DNA of 57,587 nt, taken from NCBI RefSeq assembly GCF_003253705.1, contig NZ_QKYU01000029.1:1-57587 (forward strand), in the 5' to 3' direction. Positions within the stretch are counted from its first letter, which is position 1, and the number at the start of each line of letters is the position of its first letter. The position numbers and the translations under genes were made by a program. The notes beneath the pieces were generated by a model that searched no databases, was not told where the DNA came from, and was given only the letters and a program-made list of their open reading frames with translations. Source of the stretch: Humitalea rosea. GTDB lineage: Bacteria; Pseudomonadota; Alphaproteobacteria; Acetobacterales; Acetobacteraceae. Positions 36,277-43,675 of this stretch are shown here, piece by piece.

Positions 36277-36779
36277 CGTCCGAACCACCTCGCGGTCTGC
36301 CGGCTGTAGGCGTCCCAGGCCGCGCCGAAACGCGCCGCCAGATGGGCTTCCTCCCGCCGGATCGCCAACTGCGTGACCGCCAGCGCGGCCACCAGCGCGG
36401 CCGGCAGGAACCAAGGGTTGGCGAAGGCCAGCGCGGCCCCCGTCATGGCGAGCGTGTTGCCGAGGTAGATCGGGTTGCGCGACCAGGCGAAGGGGCCGTT
36501 CGTGACCAGCGCCGTCGCCGCGCGATGCGGCAGGATGTTGGCGCGCTGGCGCGACATCGTCACCATCGCGGCGATGTCGAGCGCGAGCCCGGCCAGCAGC
36601 ACGGCCCAGCCGAGTGCCGCCCAGATCGGCGCGCGCAGCCATTCCGGCCCCGGCAGCACGACGCCCAGCCCCACCGCCGCGATGGCCGCCACGCCAAACA
36701 GGATCGGCGGCCAGGGGATGCGGTTGGGTGCGAGGATCACGCCAGGGCCTGTCATGGCATCATGGCGCTGATCCGTCAC
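36273..36779 (-). CDS. Isoprenylcysteine carboxyl methyltransferase-like membrane protein
   Basis: Membrane protein of 168 residues with four to five hydrophobic helices. The C-terminal motif NGPFAWSRNPIYLGNTLAMTG and then RREEAHLAARFGAAWDAYSRQTARWF is the PEMT/ICMT family signature that binds S-adenosylmethionine. Bacterial members methylate unknown small molecules or lipids. GTG 36779 overlaps the dps stop (GTGA). Its place inside a stress operon suggests modification of a protective lipid or quinone, which is speculation. Confidence 0.85.
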   Translation of the reverse strand: MTDQRHDAMTGPGVILAPNRIPWPPILFGVAAIAAVGLGVVLPGPEWLRAPIWAALGWAVLLAGLALDIAAMVTMSRQRANILPHRAATALVTNGPFAWSRNPIYLGNTLAMTGAALAFANPWFLPAALVAALAVTQLAIRREEAHLAARFGAAWDAYSRQTARWFGR

Positions 36780-37249
36780 AGCGCCGGCACGTCCTCGCTC
36801 AGCATCGCGCGCAGCATCCAGGCCGTCTTTTCATGGCTGGCGATGCGCTGGGTCATCAGGTCCGCCGTGACCGGATCCGCGGCATCCTCGGCAGCCGTGA
36901 GCGCCGCCTTGGCGCTGCCGGCAACGGCGAGGTGGCCATCGAGGGCCGCCTCGATCATCGCGCGCGCAGCGGGCACGCCCTCGGTCTCGGGCAGCGTGCC
37001 GAGGGCCGCGATCGCGCCGAGCGAGCCCGGCGCCGTCTGCCCGAGCGCACGGATGCGCTCGGCGATGGGGTCGAGCGCCTGCCACAGCTCATTGTACTGT
37101 TCCTCGAACATCTGGTGCAGCACGCGGAAGCGCGGGCCGCTGACGTTCCAGTGAAAGCCATGCACCTTCATGTAGAGGCGGAACGTGTCGGCAAGAACGG
37201 CGCTGAGGGCATCCGCGGTGTGGGCGGCGCGGTCGTTGATGGCGGACAT
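36776..37249 (-). CDS. dps: Dps-type ferritin
   Basis: Mini-ferritin of 157 residues that oxidises and stores iron using H2O2 and shields DNA. The ferroxidase segment is HGFHWNVSGPRFRVLHQMFEEQYNEL with His33, His45 and Glu49 visible. ATG 37249 is preceded by AAAGGAA; a longer in-frame start exists at 37291 but lacks such a site. It follows the peroxiredoxin gene by 38 bases. Confidence 0.92.
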   Translation of the reverse strand: MSAINDRAAHTADALSAVLADTFRLYMKVHGFHWNVSGPRFRVLHQMFEEQYNELWQALDPIAERIRALGQTAPGSLGAIAALGTLPETEGVPAARAMIEAALDGHLAVAGSAKAALTAAEDAADPVTADLMTQRIASHEKTAWMLRAMLSEDVPAL

Positions 37250-37287
37250 GGCGAATTCCTTTCGTGATGCGGGGGGCTGCGTGGCAC

Positions 37288-37941
37288 TCACAAGGCACGC
37301 TTGGAGAAATACCAGTCGGTCGTCTCATAGCCTTCGTTGACGCGCTTCGCCGCGGCCGCGGCGGTTTTGGGCGGCGGCACGATCACCTTTTCGCCGGGCT
37401 GCCAGCCTTCGGGGGTGGCGACGCCATGCGCGTCGGAGGTCTGCAGCGCGGTCAGCAGGCGGAGGATCTCCTCGATGCTGCGGCCATTGCTCATCGGGTA
37501 GTAGAGCATCGCCCGCAGCACGCCCTTGGGATCGATCAGGAAGGTCGCGCGCACGGCCTGCGTATCGGCGGCGCCCGGATGCACCATGCCGTAGGCGCCG
37601 GCCACCTCCATCTTGATGTCCTCGATGATCGGGAACGGGATGGCGACGCCGAACTTCTCCTCGATGTTCCGCACCCAGGCGAGATGCGCGAAGAGGCTGT
37701 CGATCGACAGGCCGAGCAGGTCGCATTTCAGCGCCGCGAACCGATCATGGGCGCGCGCGAAGGCGATGAACTCGGTGGTACAGACCGGCGTGAAATCGGC
37801 GGGGTGGGAGAACAGCACCAGCCATTTGCCGCTGTAGTCGGCCAGGCTGCGGTCGCCATGTGTGGTGTGCGCGCGGAAGTCGGGGGCGGCTTCGTTCAGG
37901 CGCGGCAGACCGGTGTTCAGCCCAGTGTTCGACGTTGTCAT
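37288..37941 (-). CDS. Peroxiredoxin, 1-Cys (Prx6) type
   Basis: Thiol peroxidase of 217 residues. The peroxidatic cysteine is Cys54 in SHPADFTPVCTTEF. The long C-terminal domain with DPKGVLRAMLYYPMSNGRSIEEILRLL and the length place it in the Prx6 group, which lacks a conserved resolving cysteine. First gene of the run prx-dps-ICMT-haemoglobin-exporter. TAGGAG precedes the start. Confidence 0.93.
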   Translation of the reverse strand: MTTSNTGLNTGLPRLNEAAPDFRAHTTHGDRSLADYSGKWLVLFSHPADFTPVCTTEFIAFARAHDRFAALKCDLLGLSIDSLFAHLAWVRNIEEKFGVAIPFPIIEDIKMEVAGAYGMVHPGAADTQAVRATFLIDPKGVLRAMLYYPMSNGRSIEEILRLLTALQTSDAHGVATPEGWQPGEKVIVPPPKTAAAAAKRVNEGYETTDWYFSKRAL

Positions 37942-38098
37942 AGTCTTGCTCCTATCTTTTATAGAGTTCGTATTTACGATTATTCTAATATATAATCCAA
38001 CAAATAATTCTCGTCGAAATGATCGAACATCTCGTTGATCGGCGTGGCGCCTACCGTCTCGCCCCTGCGTCAGGCACGTCGTTCGGAAACCCGCCCGG
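37942..38098 (-). promoter_or_regulatory. AT-rich promoter region of the prx-dps operon
   Basis: The 157-base gap between the cyd genes and prx has an AT-rich core (37952-38010), so prx probably has its own promoter. Visible symmetric elements are GATTAT-N8-ATAATC (37978-37997) and ATGATCGAACAT (38019-38030), the latter similar to the palindrome in front of cydA (9 of 12 positions). No confident -35/-10 pair can be set. Confidence 0.45.
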
Positions 38099-38227
38099 TC
38101 ATCGGAGCGCGAGCTTGATGGCGAAGCCGATGATGCCGAGGCCGACCACGCTCCCTGCCCAGAGCGCGGCGAACCACGCGAGCCTGACGCCCAGTGAGCC
38201 GGCAGATCGCGGATGCGGGGCGGCCAT
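38099..38227 (-). CDS. Small DUF2474 cytochrome bd accessory protein
   Basis: A 42-residue protein with one membrane helix (WFAALWAGSVVGLGIIGFAI), coupled to cydB by ATGA. DUF2474 proteins of this size are found at the end of CioAB-type cytochrome bd operons and take the place of CydX. The arginine in LGVRLAWF before the helix and the short charged N-terminus fit that family. It is too short to be found by most gene finders. Confidence 0.82.
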   Translation of the reverse strand: MAAPHPRSAGSLGVRLAWFAALWAGSVVGLGIIGFAIKLALR

Positions 38228-39231
38228 CAGTGGTAGCCCCCCGCGGCGTTCACCTTCCCGCGGAACACCCAATAGGCGTAGGCGGTATAGGCGAGGATGA
38301 TCGGGATCAGCACCACGCCACCGACCAGCAGGAAGGACAGGCTGTTGTCCGGGGCCGCTGCTTCCCAGATCGTCACGGAATTCGGCACGAGATGCGGGAA
38401 GAAGCTGATGCCGAGCCCCACGAAGCACAGCACGAACAGCAGCAGCGAAGCGAGGAAGGGCATCGCCTCGCGCCGCTCGGTCAGGCCGCGCAGCAGCAGG
38501 TAGCCAGTGCCCAGAACCGCGAGCGGCACCACGCCCACCAGCAGCACCTGCGGCCACGCGAACCAGCGCTGCATGTAGATCGTGTTCAGGAGGGGCGTCC
38601 AAAGGCTGACCACGCCGATCAGCAGCAAGGTCGCGGGCGCCACCCAGAAGGCGATGTCATAGGCGCGGCGCTGCACATGGCCCTCGGTCTTCAGGATCAG
38701 CCAGGTGGCGCCGAGCAGCGCGTAGCCGATCACCAGCGCCACACCGGTAAGGATGCTGAAGGGCGTGAGCCAACCCCACCAGCCGCCGGCATAGGCGCGG
38801 CCCACCACCGGAATACCCTGCACCAGCGCGCCGAGCGCCACGCCCTGCGCGAGCGCCGCGAGGGTCGAGCCACCCGCAAAGGCCCAGTCCCAGAGAAACT
38901 TGCCGCGCTGCGTCTTCCAACGGAACTCGAAGGCGACGCCGCGGAACACCAGCGCCAGCAACATCACGATGATCGGCACATAAAGCGCCGACATGATGAT
39001 GGAATAGGCCAGCGGGAAGACCGCCAGCAGCCCGCCGCCGCCCAGCACCAGCCACGTCTCGTTGCCGTCCCAGACAGGGGCGACGGAGTTCATCGCCTCA
39101 TCGCGATGGGGCTCGCCGCGGATCAGCGGAAACAGGATACCGACGCCAAGATCAAAGCCGTCGAGCACAACATAGGCCAGCACCGCGAAGGCGATCAGCC
39201 CGGCCCAGATCAGGGGAAGATCGAGCGTCAT
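38227..39231 (-). CDS. cydB: Cytochrome bd-type quinol oxidase subunit II
   Basis: Inner-membrane subunit of 334 residues with about eight helices. It starts MTLDLPLIWAGLIAFAVLAYVVLDGFDLGVGILFP, the standard CydB opening, and has the WDGNETWLVLGGGGL motif. Together with CydA it reduces O2 to water with quinol at high affinity without pumping protons. Overlaps cydA and the DUF2474 gene by 4-3 bases. Confidence 0.93.
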   Translation of the reverse strand: MTLDLPLIWAGLIAFAVLAYVVLDGFDLGVGILFPLIRGEPHRDEAMNSVAPVWDGNETWLVLGGGGLLAVFPLAYSIIMSALYVPIIVMLLALVFRGVAFEFRWKTQRGKFLWDWAFAGGSTLAALAQGVALGALVQGIPVVGRAYAGGWWGWLTPFSILTGVALVIGYALLGATWLILKTEGHVQRRAYDIAFWVAPATLLLIGVVSLWTPLLNTIYMQRWFAWPQVLLVGVVPLAVLGTGYLLLRGLTERREAMPFLASLLLFVLCFVGLGISFFPHLVPNSVTIWEAAAPDNSLSFLLVGGVVLIPIILAYTAYAYWVFRGKVNAAGGYH

Positions 39232-40655
39232 GAGGAGGCTCCCTGTTCCGTGGCCGGCAGGACGTGTGTTGCCGCCATCACCGGCCCCGGCATGATGCCG
39301 CCGGCGCGGATCGGCTGCTCGGGCGGCAGGCCGGTTTCGTGGCCATGCACCGGCTGGTTCATCAGCCGCAGGATGTAGAAGGTGCCCGACCCGAACAGCG
39401 CGAAATACACGACGATGAAGGCGATCAGCGAGGAGGCGACCGCCGCCGCCGCGATCGGGGAGGCCGAGTCCGCCGTGGTGAGCAGGCCATACACCGTATA
39501 GGGCTGGCGCCCGACCTCGGTGACCATCCAGCCGGCCAGCACCGCGGCGAAGCCGGAGGGGCCCATCAGGATGGCGGCGCGGTAGAGCCAGGGCGCGTCG
39601 TAGAGCTTCCGGCGATAGCGCATCCACAGGCTCCAGACACCGAGGCCCAGCATCGCGAAGCCGATGCCGACCATCACCCGGAAGCTCCAGAACACGATGC
39701 CGACGGGCGGGCGCTGGTCCGCCGGCCATTCATTGAGGCCGCGCACCACGCCATCCCATTCATGCGTCAGGATGAGCGAGCCGAGGTTGGGAATGGCCAC
39801 GCGATAGTCGATGCGGCCCGCGGCGGCATTGGGGATGCCGAACAGCACCAGCGGCACGCCGGCATGGGTCTCGAAATGCCCCTCCATCGCCGCGACCTTG
39901 GCCGGCTGGTGCTCCAGCGTGTTCAGCCCGTGGAAGTCGCCGGCCATGATCTGCACGGGCGCCACGATCGCGGCCATCCACATGGCCATCGAGAACATGA
40001 CGCGCGCCGCGGCATGGGTGCGGTTGCGCAGCAGATGCAGCGCGCCCACGGCGCCCACCACGAAGGCCGTGGTCAGGTAGGCGGCCAGGACCATGTGCAC
40101 CAGGCGATAGGGCAGCGAGGGGTTGAAGATCACCGCCCACCAATCGGTGACGACGAACTGCCCGACATCGTTCATGGCGTATCCGGCCGGCGTCTGCATC
40201 CAGCTGTTCACGGCCAGTATCCAGAAGGCCGACATGAAGGTGCCGAGTGCCACCATCAGCGTCGCCAGAAGATGCAGCTTCGGCCCGACGCGCTCACGCC
40301 CGAACAGCATGACGCCGAGGAAGCCCGCTTCGAGGAAGAAGGCCGAGAGCACCTCATAGCCCATCAGCGGGCCGATGACGGGGCCGACCTTGTCGGAGAA
40401 GACGCTCCAATTCGTGCCGAACTGGTAGCTCATGACGATGCCGGAGACGACGCCCATGCCGAAGACGACGGCGAAGATCTTCTTCCAGTAGTTGAACAGG
40501 TCGAGGAAGACCGCGCGCGCGGTCGCGAGCCAGAGACCGTTCAGCACGGCGAGGAAGCTCGCAAGGCCGATCGAGAAGGCGGGGAAGATGATGTGGGCGC
40601 TGACGGTGAAGGCGAACTGGAGGCGTGCCAGCGTCAATGCGTCAGAGGAATCCAT
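39228..40655 (-). CDS. cydA: Cytochrome bd-type quinol oxidase subunit I (CioA-like)
   Basis: Haem-bearing subunit of 475 residues with about nine helices. LARLQFAFTVSAHIIFPAFSIGLA carries the N-terminal His, and GRQPYTVYGLLTTADS lies near the end of the quinol domain. The length and the DUF2474 partner fit the cyanide-insensitive CioAB group with a short Q-loop. These oxidases resist NO and sulfide, which fits the two sensors encoded next to it (NsrR and a BigR-type protein). Confidence 0.93.
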   Translation of the reverse strand: MDSSDALTLARLQFAFTVSAHIIFPAFSIGLASFLAVLNGLWLATARAVFLDLFNYWKKIFAVVFGMGVVSGIVMSYQFGTNWSVFSDKVGPVIGPLMGYEVLSAFFLEAGFLGVMLFGRERVGPKLHLLATLMVALGTFMSAFWILAVNSWMQTPAGYAMNDVGQFVVTDWWAVIFNPSLPYRLVHMVLAAYLTTAFVVGAVGALHLLRNRTHAAARVMFSMAMWMAAIVAPVQIMAGDFHGLNTLEHQPAKVAAMEGHFETHAGVPLVLFGIPNAAAGRIDYRVAIPNLGSLILTHEWDGVVRGLNEWPADQRPPVGIVFWSFRVMVGIGFAMLGLGVWSLWMRYRRKLYDAPWLYRAAILMGPSGFAAVLAGWMVTEVGRQPYTVYGLLTTADSASPIAAAAVASSLIAFIVVYFALFGSGTFYILRLMNQPVHGHETGLPPEQPIRAGGIMPGPVMAATHVLPATEQGASS

Positions 40656-40674
40656 GGCAATCCCCGCTTCAAAT

Positions 40675-40718
40675 CATCATCGATGATGCAGGATATTGCC
40701 CGATCCTGGGAAAAGCAA
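40675..40718 (-). promoter_or_regulatory. cydA promoter with operator over the start site
   Basis: On the minus strand TTGCTT (40718-40713), a 17-base spacer and TATCCT (40695-40690) form a good sigma-70 promoter. The perfect 14-base palindrome CATCATCGATGATG (40675-40688) covers the predicted transcription start near 40683, the position expected for a repressor such as the adjacent NsrR. Confidence 0.65.
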
Positions 40719-40740
40719 TACTCTCGATAGAGGTTTATCG
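40696..40740 (+). promoter_or_regulatory. nsrR promoter with palindrome over the start site
   Basis: TTGCCC (40696-40701), a 17-base spacer and TACTCT (40719-40724) form a moderate promoter facing nsrR and overlapping the cydA promoter. CGATA-N6-TATCG (40725-40740) lies over the expected start near 40731, suggesting autoregulation. Confidence 0.5.
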
Positions 40741-40756
40741 TGCCGAAGGATCGACC

Positions 40757-41230
40757 TTGCGCCTCACCCAGTATTCCAACTTCACGCTCCGGACCCTCCA
40801 GCTGGTGGCGGTCCGCGCGCCCGAGATCGTCACCGTCGATGACGTCGCCCGGGCGCATCGCATCTCCAAGGCGCATCTGGTCAAGGTGGCCGGCGAGCTG
40901 GCCCGGCGCGGTTATATCGAGACCATCCGCGGGCGGCGCGGCGGCATGCGCCTGGCGCGGCCGGCGGAGCAGATCACGGTCGGCGAGATCATCCGCTGGA
41001 CCGAGGCGCCGCTGGAGCTCGTGGAGTGCTTCAACCCCGAGACCAACACCTGCCCATTGCTCGGTGTGTGCCATCTCTCGCGTGGCCTGCAGCGCGCTTT
41101 GCGCGCATTTCTCTCGGTTCTCGACGATCTGACCATCGCCGACATCGCATTCAACCGGACCGCCCTGCTCGACCGGCTCGTGCGCGCGGATCAGCCGGCG
41201 CCGGCGCTGCTGCCGGCCGGCGCGCAGTAG
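40757..41230 (+). CDS. nsrR: NsrR-type Rrf2 regulator
   Basis: Fe-S cluster transcription factor that responds to nitric oxide, 157 residues. It opens RLTQYSNFTLRTLQLVA with the winged HTH (about 25-65), and the three cluster cysteines are Cys91, Cys99 and Cys105 (ECFNPETNTCPLLGVC). The start is TTG at 40757, preceded by AAGGA at 40746-40750; this gives the normal N-terminus of the family. It is divergent from cydABX-like genes and probably represses them until NO damages the cluster. Its last 40 bases overlap the convergent bigR-type gene. Confidence 0.9.
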   Translation: MRLTQYSNFTLRTLQLVAVRAPEIVTVDDVARAHRISKAHLVKVAGELARRGYIETIRGRRGGMRLARPAEQITVGEIIRWTEAPLELVECFNPETNTCPLLGVCHLSRGLQRALRAFLSVLDDLTIADIAFNRTALLDRLVRADQPAPALLPAGAQ

Positions 41231-41532
41231 AGGCGGTACAGCGTCTCCAGGATCGCGCCGACCTCAGCGCTGACCAGGCGGTAATGGATCGTCTGGCCGT
41301 CGCGCCTGGTCTCGACCAGCCGCAGGTCGCGCATCCGGGCCAGGTGCTGCGACAGCGCGGCCGGGGCCAAGCCGACAAGCTCCGCCAGTTGGCCGACGGA
41401 TTTTTCGCCCTCCAGGAGGTGGCACAGCGCCATCAGCCGCTTGGCGTTCGCCAGCGCCGAGAGCATCCGGGCGGCCTCCTCGGCCTTGGCTTCGAGCGCC
41501 ACAAAAGGCGCATCCAGAGTGTCTGTTTTCAT
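41191..41532 (-). CDS. bigR: BigR/SqrR-type persulfide-sensing ArsR regulator
   Basis: Winged-helix repressor of 113 residues. Cys37 (MALCHLLEGE) and Cys103 (YRLYCAP) are 66 residues apart, the same spacing as the redox pair Cys42/Cys108 of BigR that forms a disulfide or polysulfide when persulfides accumulate. The recognition helix is PAALSQHLARMRDLRLV. It is divergent from the sulfide-detoxification operon and very likely represses it. Confidence 0.9.
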   Translation of the reverse strand: MKTDTLDAPFVALEAKAEEAARMLSALANAKRLMALCHLLEGEKSVGQLAELVGLAPAALSQHLARMRDLRLVETRRDGQTIHYRLVSAEVGAILETLYRLYCAPAGSSAGAG

Positions 41533-41533
41533 C

Positions 41534-41563
41534 TTGACACCTTAGCATTTGCGCAGATATGAA
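41534..41563 (+). promoter_or_regulatory. Promoter of the persulfide operon
   Basis: TTGACA at 41534-41539 is a perfect -35; with an 18-base spacer TATGAA (41558-41563) serves as -10. It begins right next to the bigR start and its AT-rich spacer is where a BigR-type repressor would bind; I could not define a clear palindrome. Confidence 0.55.
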
Positions 41564-41593
41564 TCCAGCAGCAATCCGCTGGAGGATCACACC

Positions 41594-41812
41594 ATGGCCA
41601 ATATCGGTTCCCTCGATCGCGCCGTCCGCTTCGTGCTCGGCGCCGCGCTTCTCGCGGCCCCTTTCGTGCTGCCGGCGATGTTCGCCCCGCTCGGCCAGTG
41701 GCGGTTCGCCGTGGCCGGTGTCGGTGCCGTGCTGTTCGCCACCGCGGTCTTCCGCATCTGCCCGGCCTACATGCTGTTCGGCATCCGCACCTGCGCGATC
41801 GGCAAGGCGTGA
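41594..41812 (+). CDS. DUF2892 membrane protein
   Basis: Small membrane protein of 72 residues with two helices and a C-terminal segment FRICPAYMLFGIRTCAIGKA that contains two cysteines. DUF2892 domains occur in YgaP rhodaneses and next to sulfur-detoxification genes. ATG 41594 has GGAGGA at 41581-41586. First gene of the operon; the exact role is unknown. Confidence 0.85.
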   Translation: MANIGSLDRAVRFVLGAALLAAPFVLPAMFAPLGQWRFAVAGVGAVLFATAVFRICPAYMLFGIRTCAIGKA

Positions 41813-41813
41813 C

Positions 41814-42242
41814 ATGATGGCCACCGACTTCACTCCGGTGGCCTCGCTTCTCGGCGGCGCGCTGATCGGCGCATCGGCCGTGATGCTGATGGCCGCCAAG
41901 GGCCGCATCGCCGGCGTCAGCGGCATCACGGTTCGGCTGCTGCCGCCCTACTCCGATAGTGAGTTCGCCGGGCGGCTTGCCTTCATCCTGGGCATCGTGG
42001 TGGCACCGCTCGTCGTCTTGCTCGTCACCGGCACGGCGCCGGTGCCGACCATCGAGACCGGCCCGGCGCTGCTGGTCCTGGCGGGGCTTCTGGTCGGCTT
42101 CGGCTCGGTCTGGGGCAATGGCTGCACCTCCGGCCATGGCGTCTGCGGCCTGTCGCGGCTGTCCGTCCGTTCGCTGGTGGCGACGCTCACCTTCATGGCG
42201 ACCGCGATGGCCACCGTCTTCCTCACCCGTCACGTATTTTGA
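41814..42242 (+). CDS. pmpA: YeeE/YedE-type transporter half, PmpA-like
   Basis: Membrane protein of 142 residues with four to five helices and the motif [19 protein letters not shown], whose cysteines are used by YeeE/YedE proteins to pass thiosulfate or persulfide sulfur through the membrane. It pairs with the next gene, each half being short, as in the PmpA-PmpB system under a BigR homologue (PmpR) in Serratia. The start overlaps the region right after the DUF2892 stop (1-base gap). Confidence 0.85.
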   Translation: MMATDFTPVASLLGGALIGASAVMLMAAKGRIAGVSGITVRLLPPYSDSEFAGRLAFILGIVVAPLVVLLVTGTAPVPTIETGPALLVLAGLLVGFGSVWGNGCTSGHGVCGLSRLSVRSLVATLTFMATAMATVFLTRHVF

Positions 42243-42250
42243 GGCCCGCC

Positions 42251-42706
42251 ATGTCCGTCCTGGTGCAATTCGCCATCGGCCTGGTCTTCGGGCTCGGGCT
42301 GGTCATCGCCGGCATGTCCAACCCGGCGAAGGTGCTGAACTTCCTCGACCTCGCCGCCATACCGAGCGGCGGCTGGGATCCGAGCCTGGCCTTCGTCATG
42401 GCCGGCGCCATCGCGGTGACCTTCATCGGCTTCAGGCTGGTGCTGCGTCGTCCGCAGCCGATCTTCGGCGGGACGTTCCACCTGCCGAGCGCGACCGAGA
42501 TCGACGCGCGGATCGTCCTCGGCCCGGCCATCTTCGGTGTGGGCTGGGGCCTCGCCGGCTTCTGCCCAGGCCCGGCCTTCACGGCGCTGACGACCGGCGG
42601 CAGCGCGGCGGCATTCTTCATCGTCGCGATGCTGCTCGGCATGAGCGGCGCCCGCTGGCTCGCCAATCGCCCCAGCGCATTGCTCCCCGCCACGCCACAC
42701 GCCTAA
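42251..42706 (+). CDS. pmpB: YeeE/YedE-type transporter half, PmpB-like
   Basis: Membrane protein of 151 residues (DUF6691-like) with VFGLGLVIAGMSNPAKVLNFLD at the N-terminus and the cysteine motif GLAGFCPGPAF. Acts with the PmpA-like protein as a sulfur-compound permease. Starts 8 bases after the pmpA stop. Confidence 0.85.
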   Translation: MSVLVQFAIGLVFGLGLVIAGMSNPAKVLNFLDLAAIPSGGWDPSLAFVMAGAIAVTFIGFRLVLRRPQPIFGGTFHLPSATEIDARIVLGPAIFGVGWGLAGFCPGPAFTALTTGGSAAAFFIVAMLLGMSGARWLANRPSALLPATPHA

Positions 42707-42736
42707 CGCAACAAGAAACCCGAGAGGAGATAACCC

Positions 42737-43630
42737 ATGAACGCCATTCCCCATCGCGTCGAACTTGCGGTGAAGCCGGAGGTCACGGCCTTCTTCGACG
42801 CGCCGACCAACACCATCAGCTACGTCGTGAAGGACCCGGCCTCCGCCGCCTGCGCGGTGGTCGATTCCGTGATGGACATCGACTATGCGGCGGGCCGCAT
42901 CACCCATGGCTCGGCGGACGCGATCATCGCGCATATCGAGCAGCACGGCCTGCGCCTCGAATGGCTGATCGAGACGCATGTGCATGCCGACCATCTCTCC
43001 GCCGCGCCCTACATCCAGGGCAAGCTCGGCGGGAAGATCGGCATCGGCGAGCAGATCACCGTGGTGCAGAACGTGTTCGGCAAGGTGTTCAACGAGGGCA
43101 CCGAGTTCCGCCGCGACGGCAGCCAGTTCGACCGGCTGTTCAAGGATGGCGACACCTACGCGATCGGGGGCATGACCGCCTTCGCGCTGCACACGCCGGG
43201 CCACACCCCTGCCTGCATGACGCATGTGATCGGCGACGCCGCCTTTGTCGGCGACACGCTGTTCATGCCTGATGGCGGCTCGGCCCGTGCCGACTTCCCC
43301 GGCGGGGACGCGCGTACGCTGTTCCGCTCGATCCACCGCGTACTCAAGCTGCCGCCGGAGACGCGGCTGTTCATGTGTCACGACTACGGGCCGAACGGGC
43401 GCGACATCAAATGGGAGACGACGGTCGCCGAGGAGCGCGCGCACAACATCCATGTGAAGGATGGCGTGACCGAGGACGCCTTCGTTGCGATGCGCGAGGC
43501 GCGTGACGCCACACTCGGCATGCCGCGGCTGATCATCCCTTCGCTGCAGGTGAACATGCGCGCCGGCGCGTTGCCGCCGCCGGATGACAGCGGCACGCGC
43601 TTCCTCAAGGTCCCTGTCAACGTCCTCTGA
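42737..43630 (+). CDS. Persulfide dioxygenase (ETHE1/Blh-type metallo-beta-lactamase fold)
   Basis: Non-haem Fe dioxygenase that oxidises glutathione persulfide to sulfite, 297 residues. The metal motif is THVHADHLS (His81, His83, Asp85, His86), followed by HTPGHTPACMTH, FVGDTLFMPDGG and MCHDYGP. It is the product (Blh) named in BigR operons of Agrobacterium and Xylella. GAGAGGAG precedes the start. Works on the persulfide produced by the quinone reductase encoded next. Confidence 0.92.
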   Translation: MNAIPHRVELAVKPEVTAFFDAPTNTISYVVKDPASAACAVVDSVMDIDYAAGRITHGSADAIIAHIEQHGLRLEWLIETHVHADHLSAAPYIQGKLGGKIGIGEQITVVQNVFGKVFNEGTEFRRDGSQFDRLFKDGDTYAIGGMTAFALHTPGHTPACMTHVIGDAAFVGDTLFMPDGGSARADFPGGDARTLFRSIHRVLKLPPETRLFMCHDYGPNGRDIKWETTVAEERAHNIHVKDGVTEDAFVAMREARDATLGMPRLIIPSLQVNMRAGALPPPDDSGTRFLKVPVNVL

Positions 43631-43675
43631 CCCAAGGTCGATGCGACGGCCAAGAAACACGTGAGAGAAACCGCC

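Noticed and set aside
37952-37964. CTAT-N5-ATAG read as an OxyR half-site pair before prx
   Set aside because: It overlaps the ribosome-binding region of prx and lacks the four-part spacing of OxyR sites.
41540-41570. A defined BigR palindrome in the bigR/DUF2892 gap
   Set aside because: GCATTTGCGCAGATATG is AT-rich and partly symmetric, but the arms do not match well enough to call a site.
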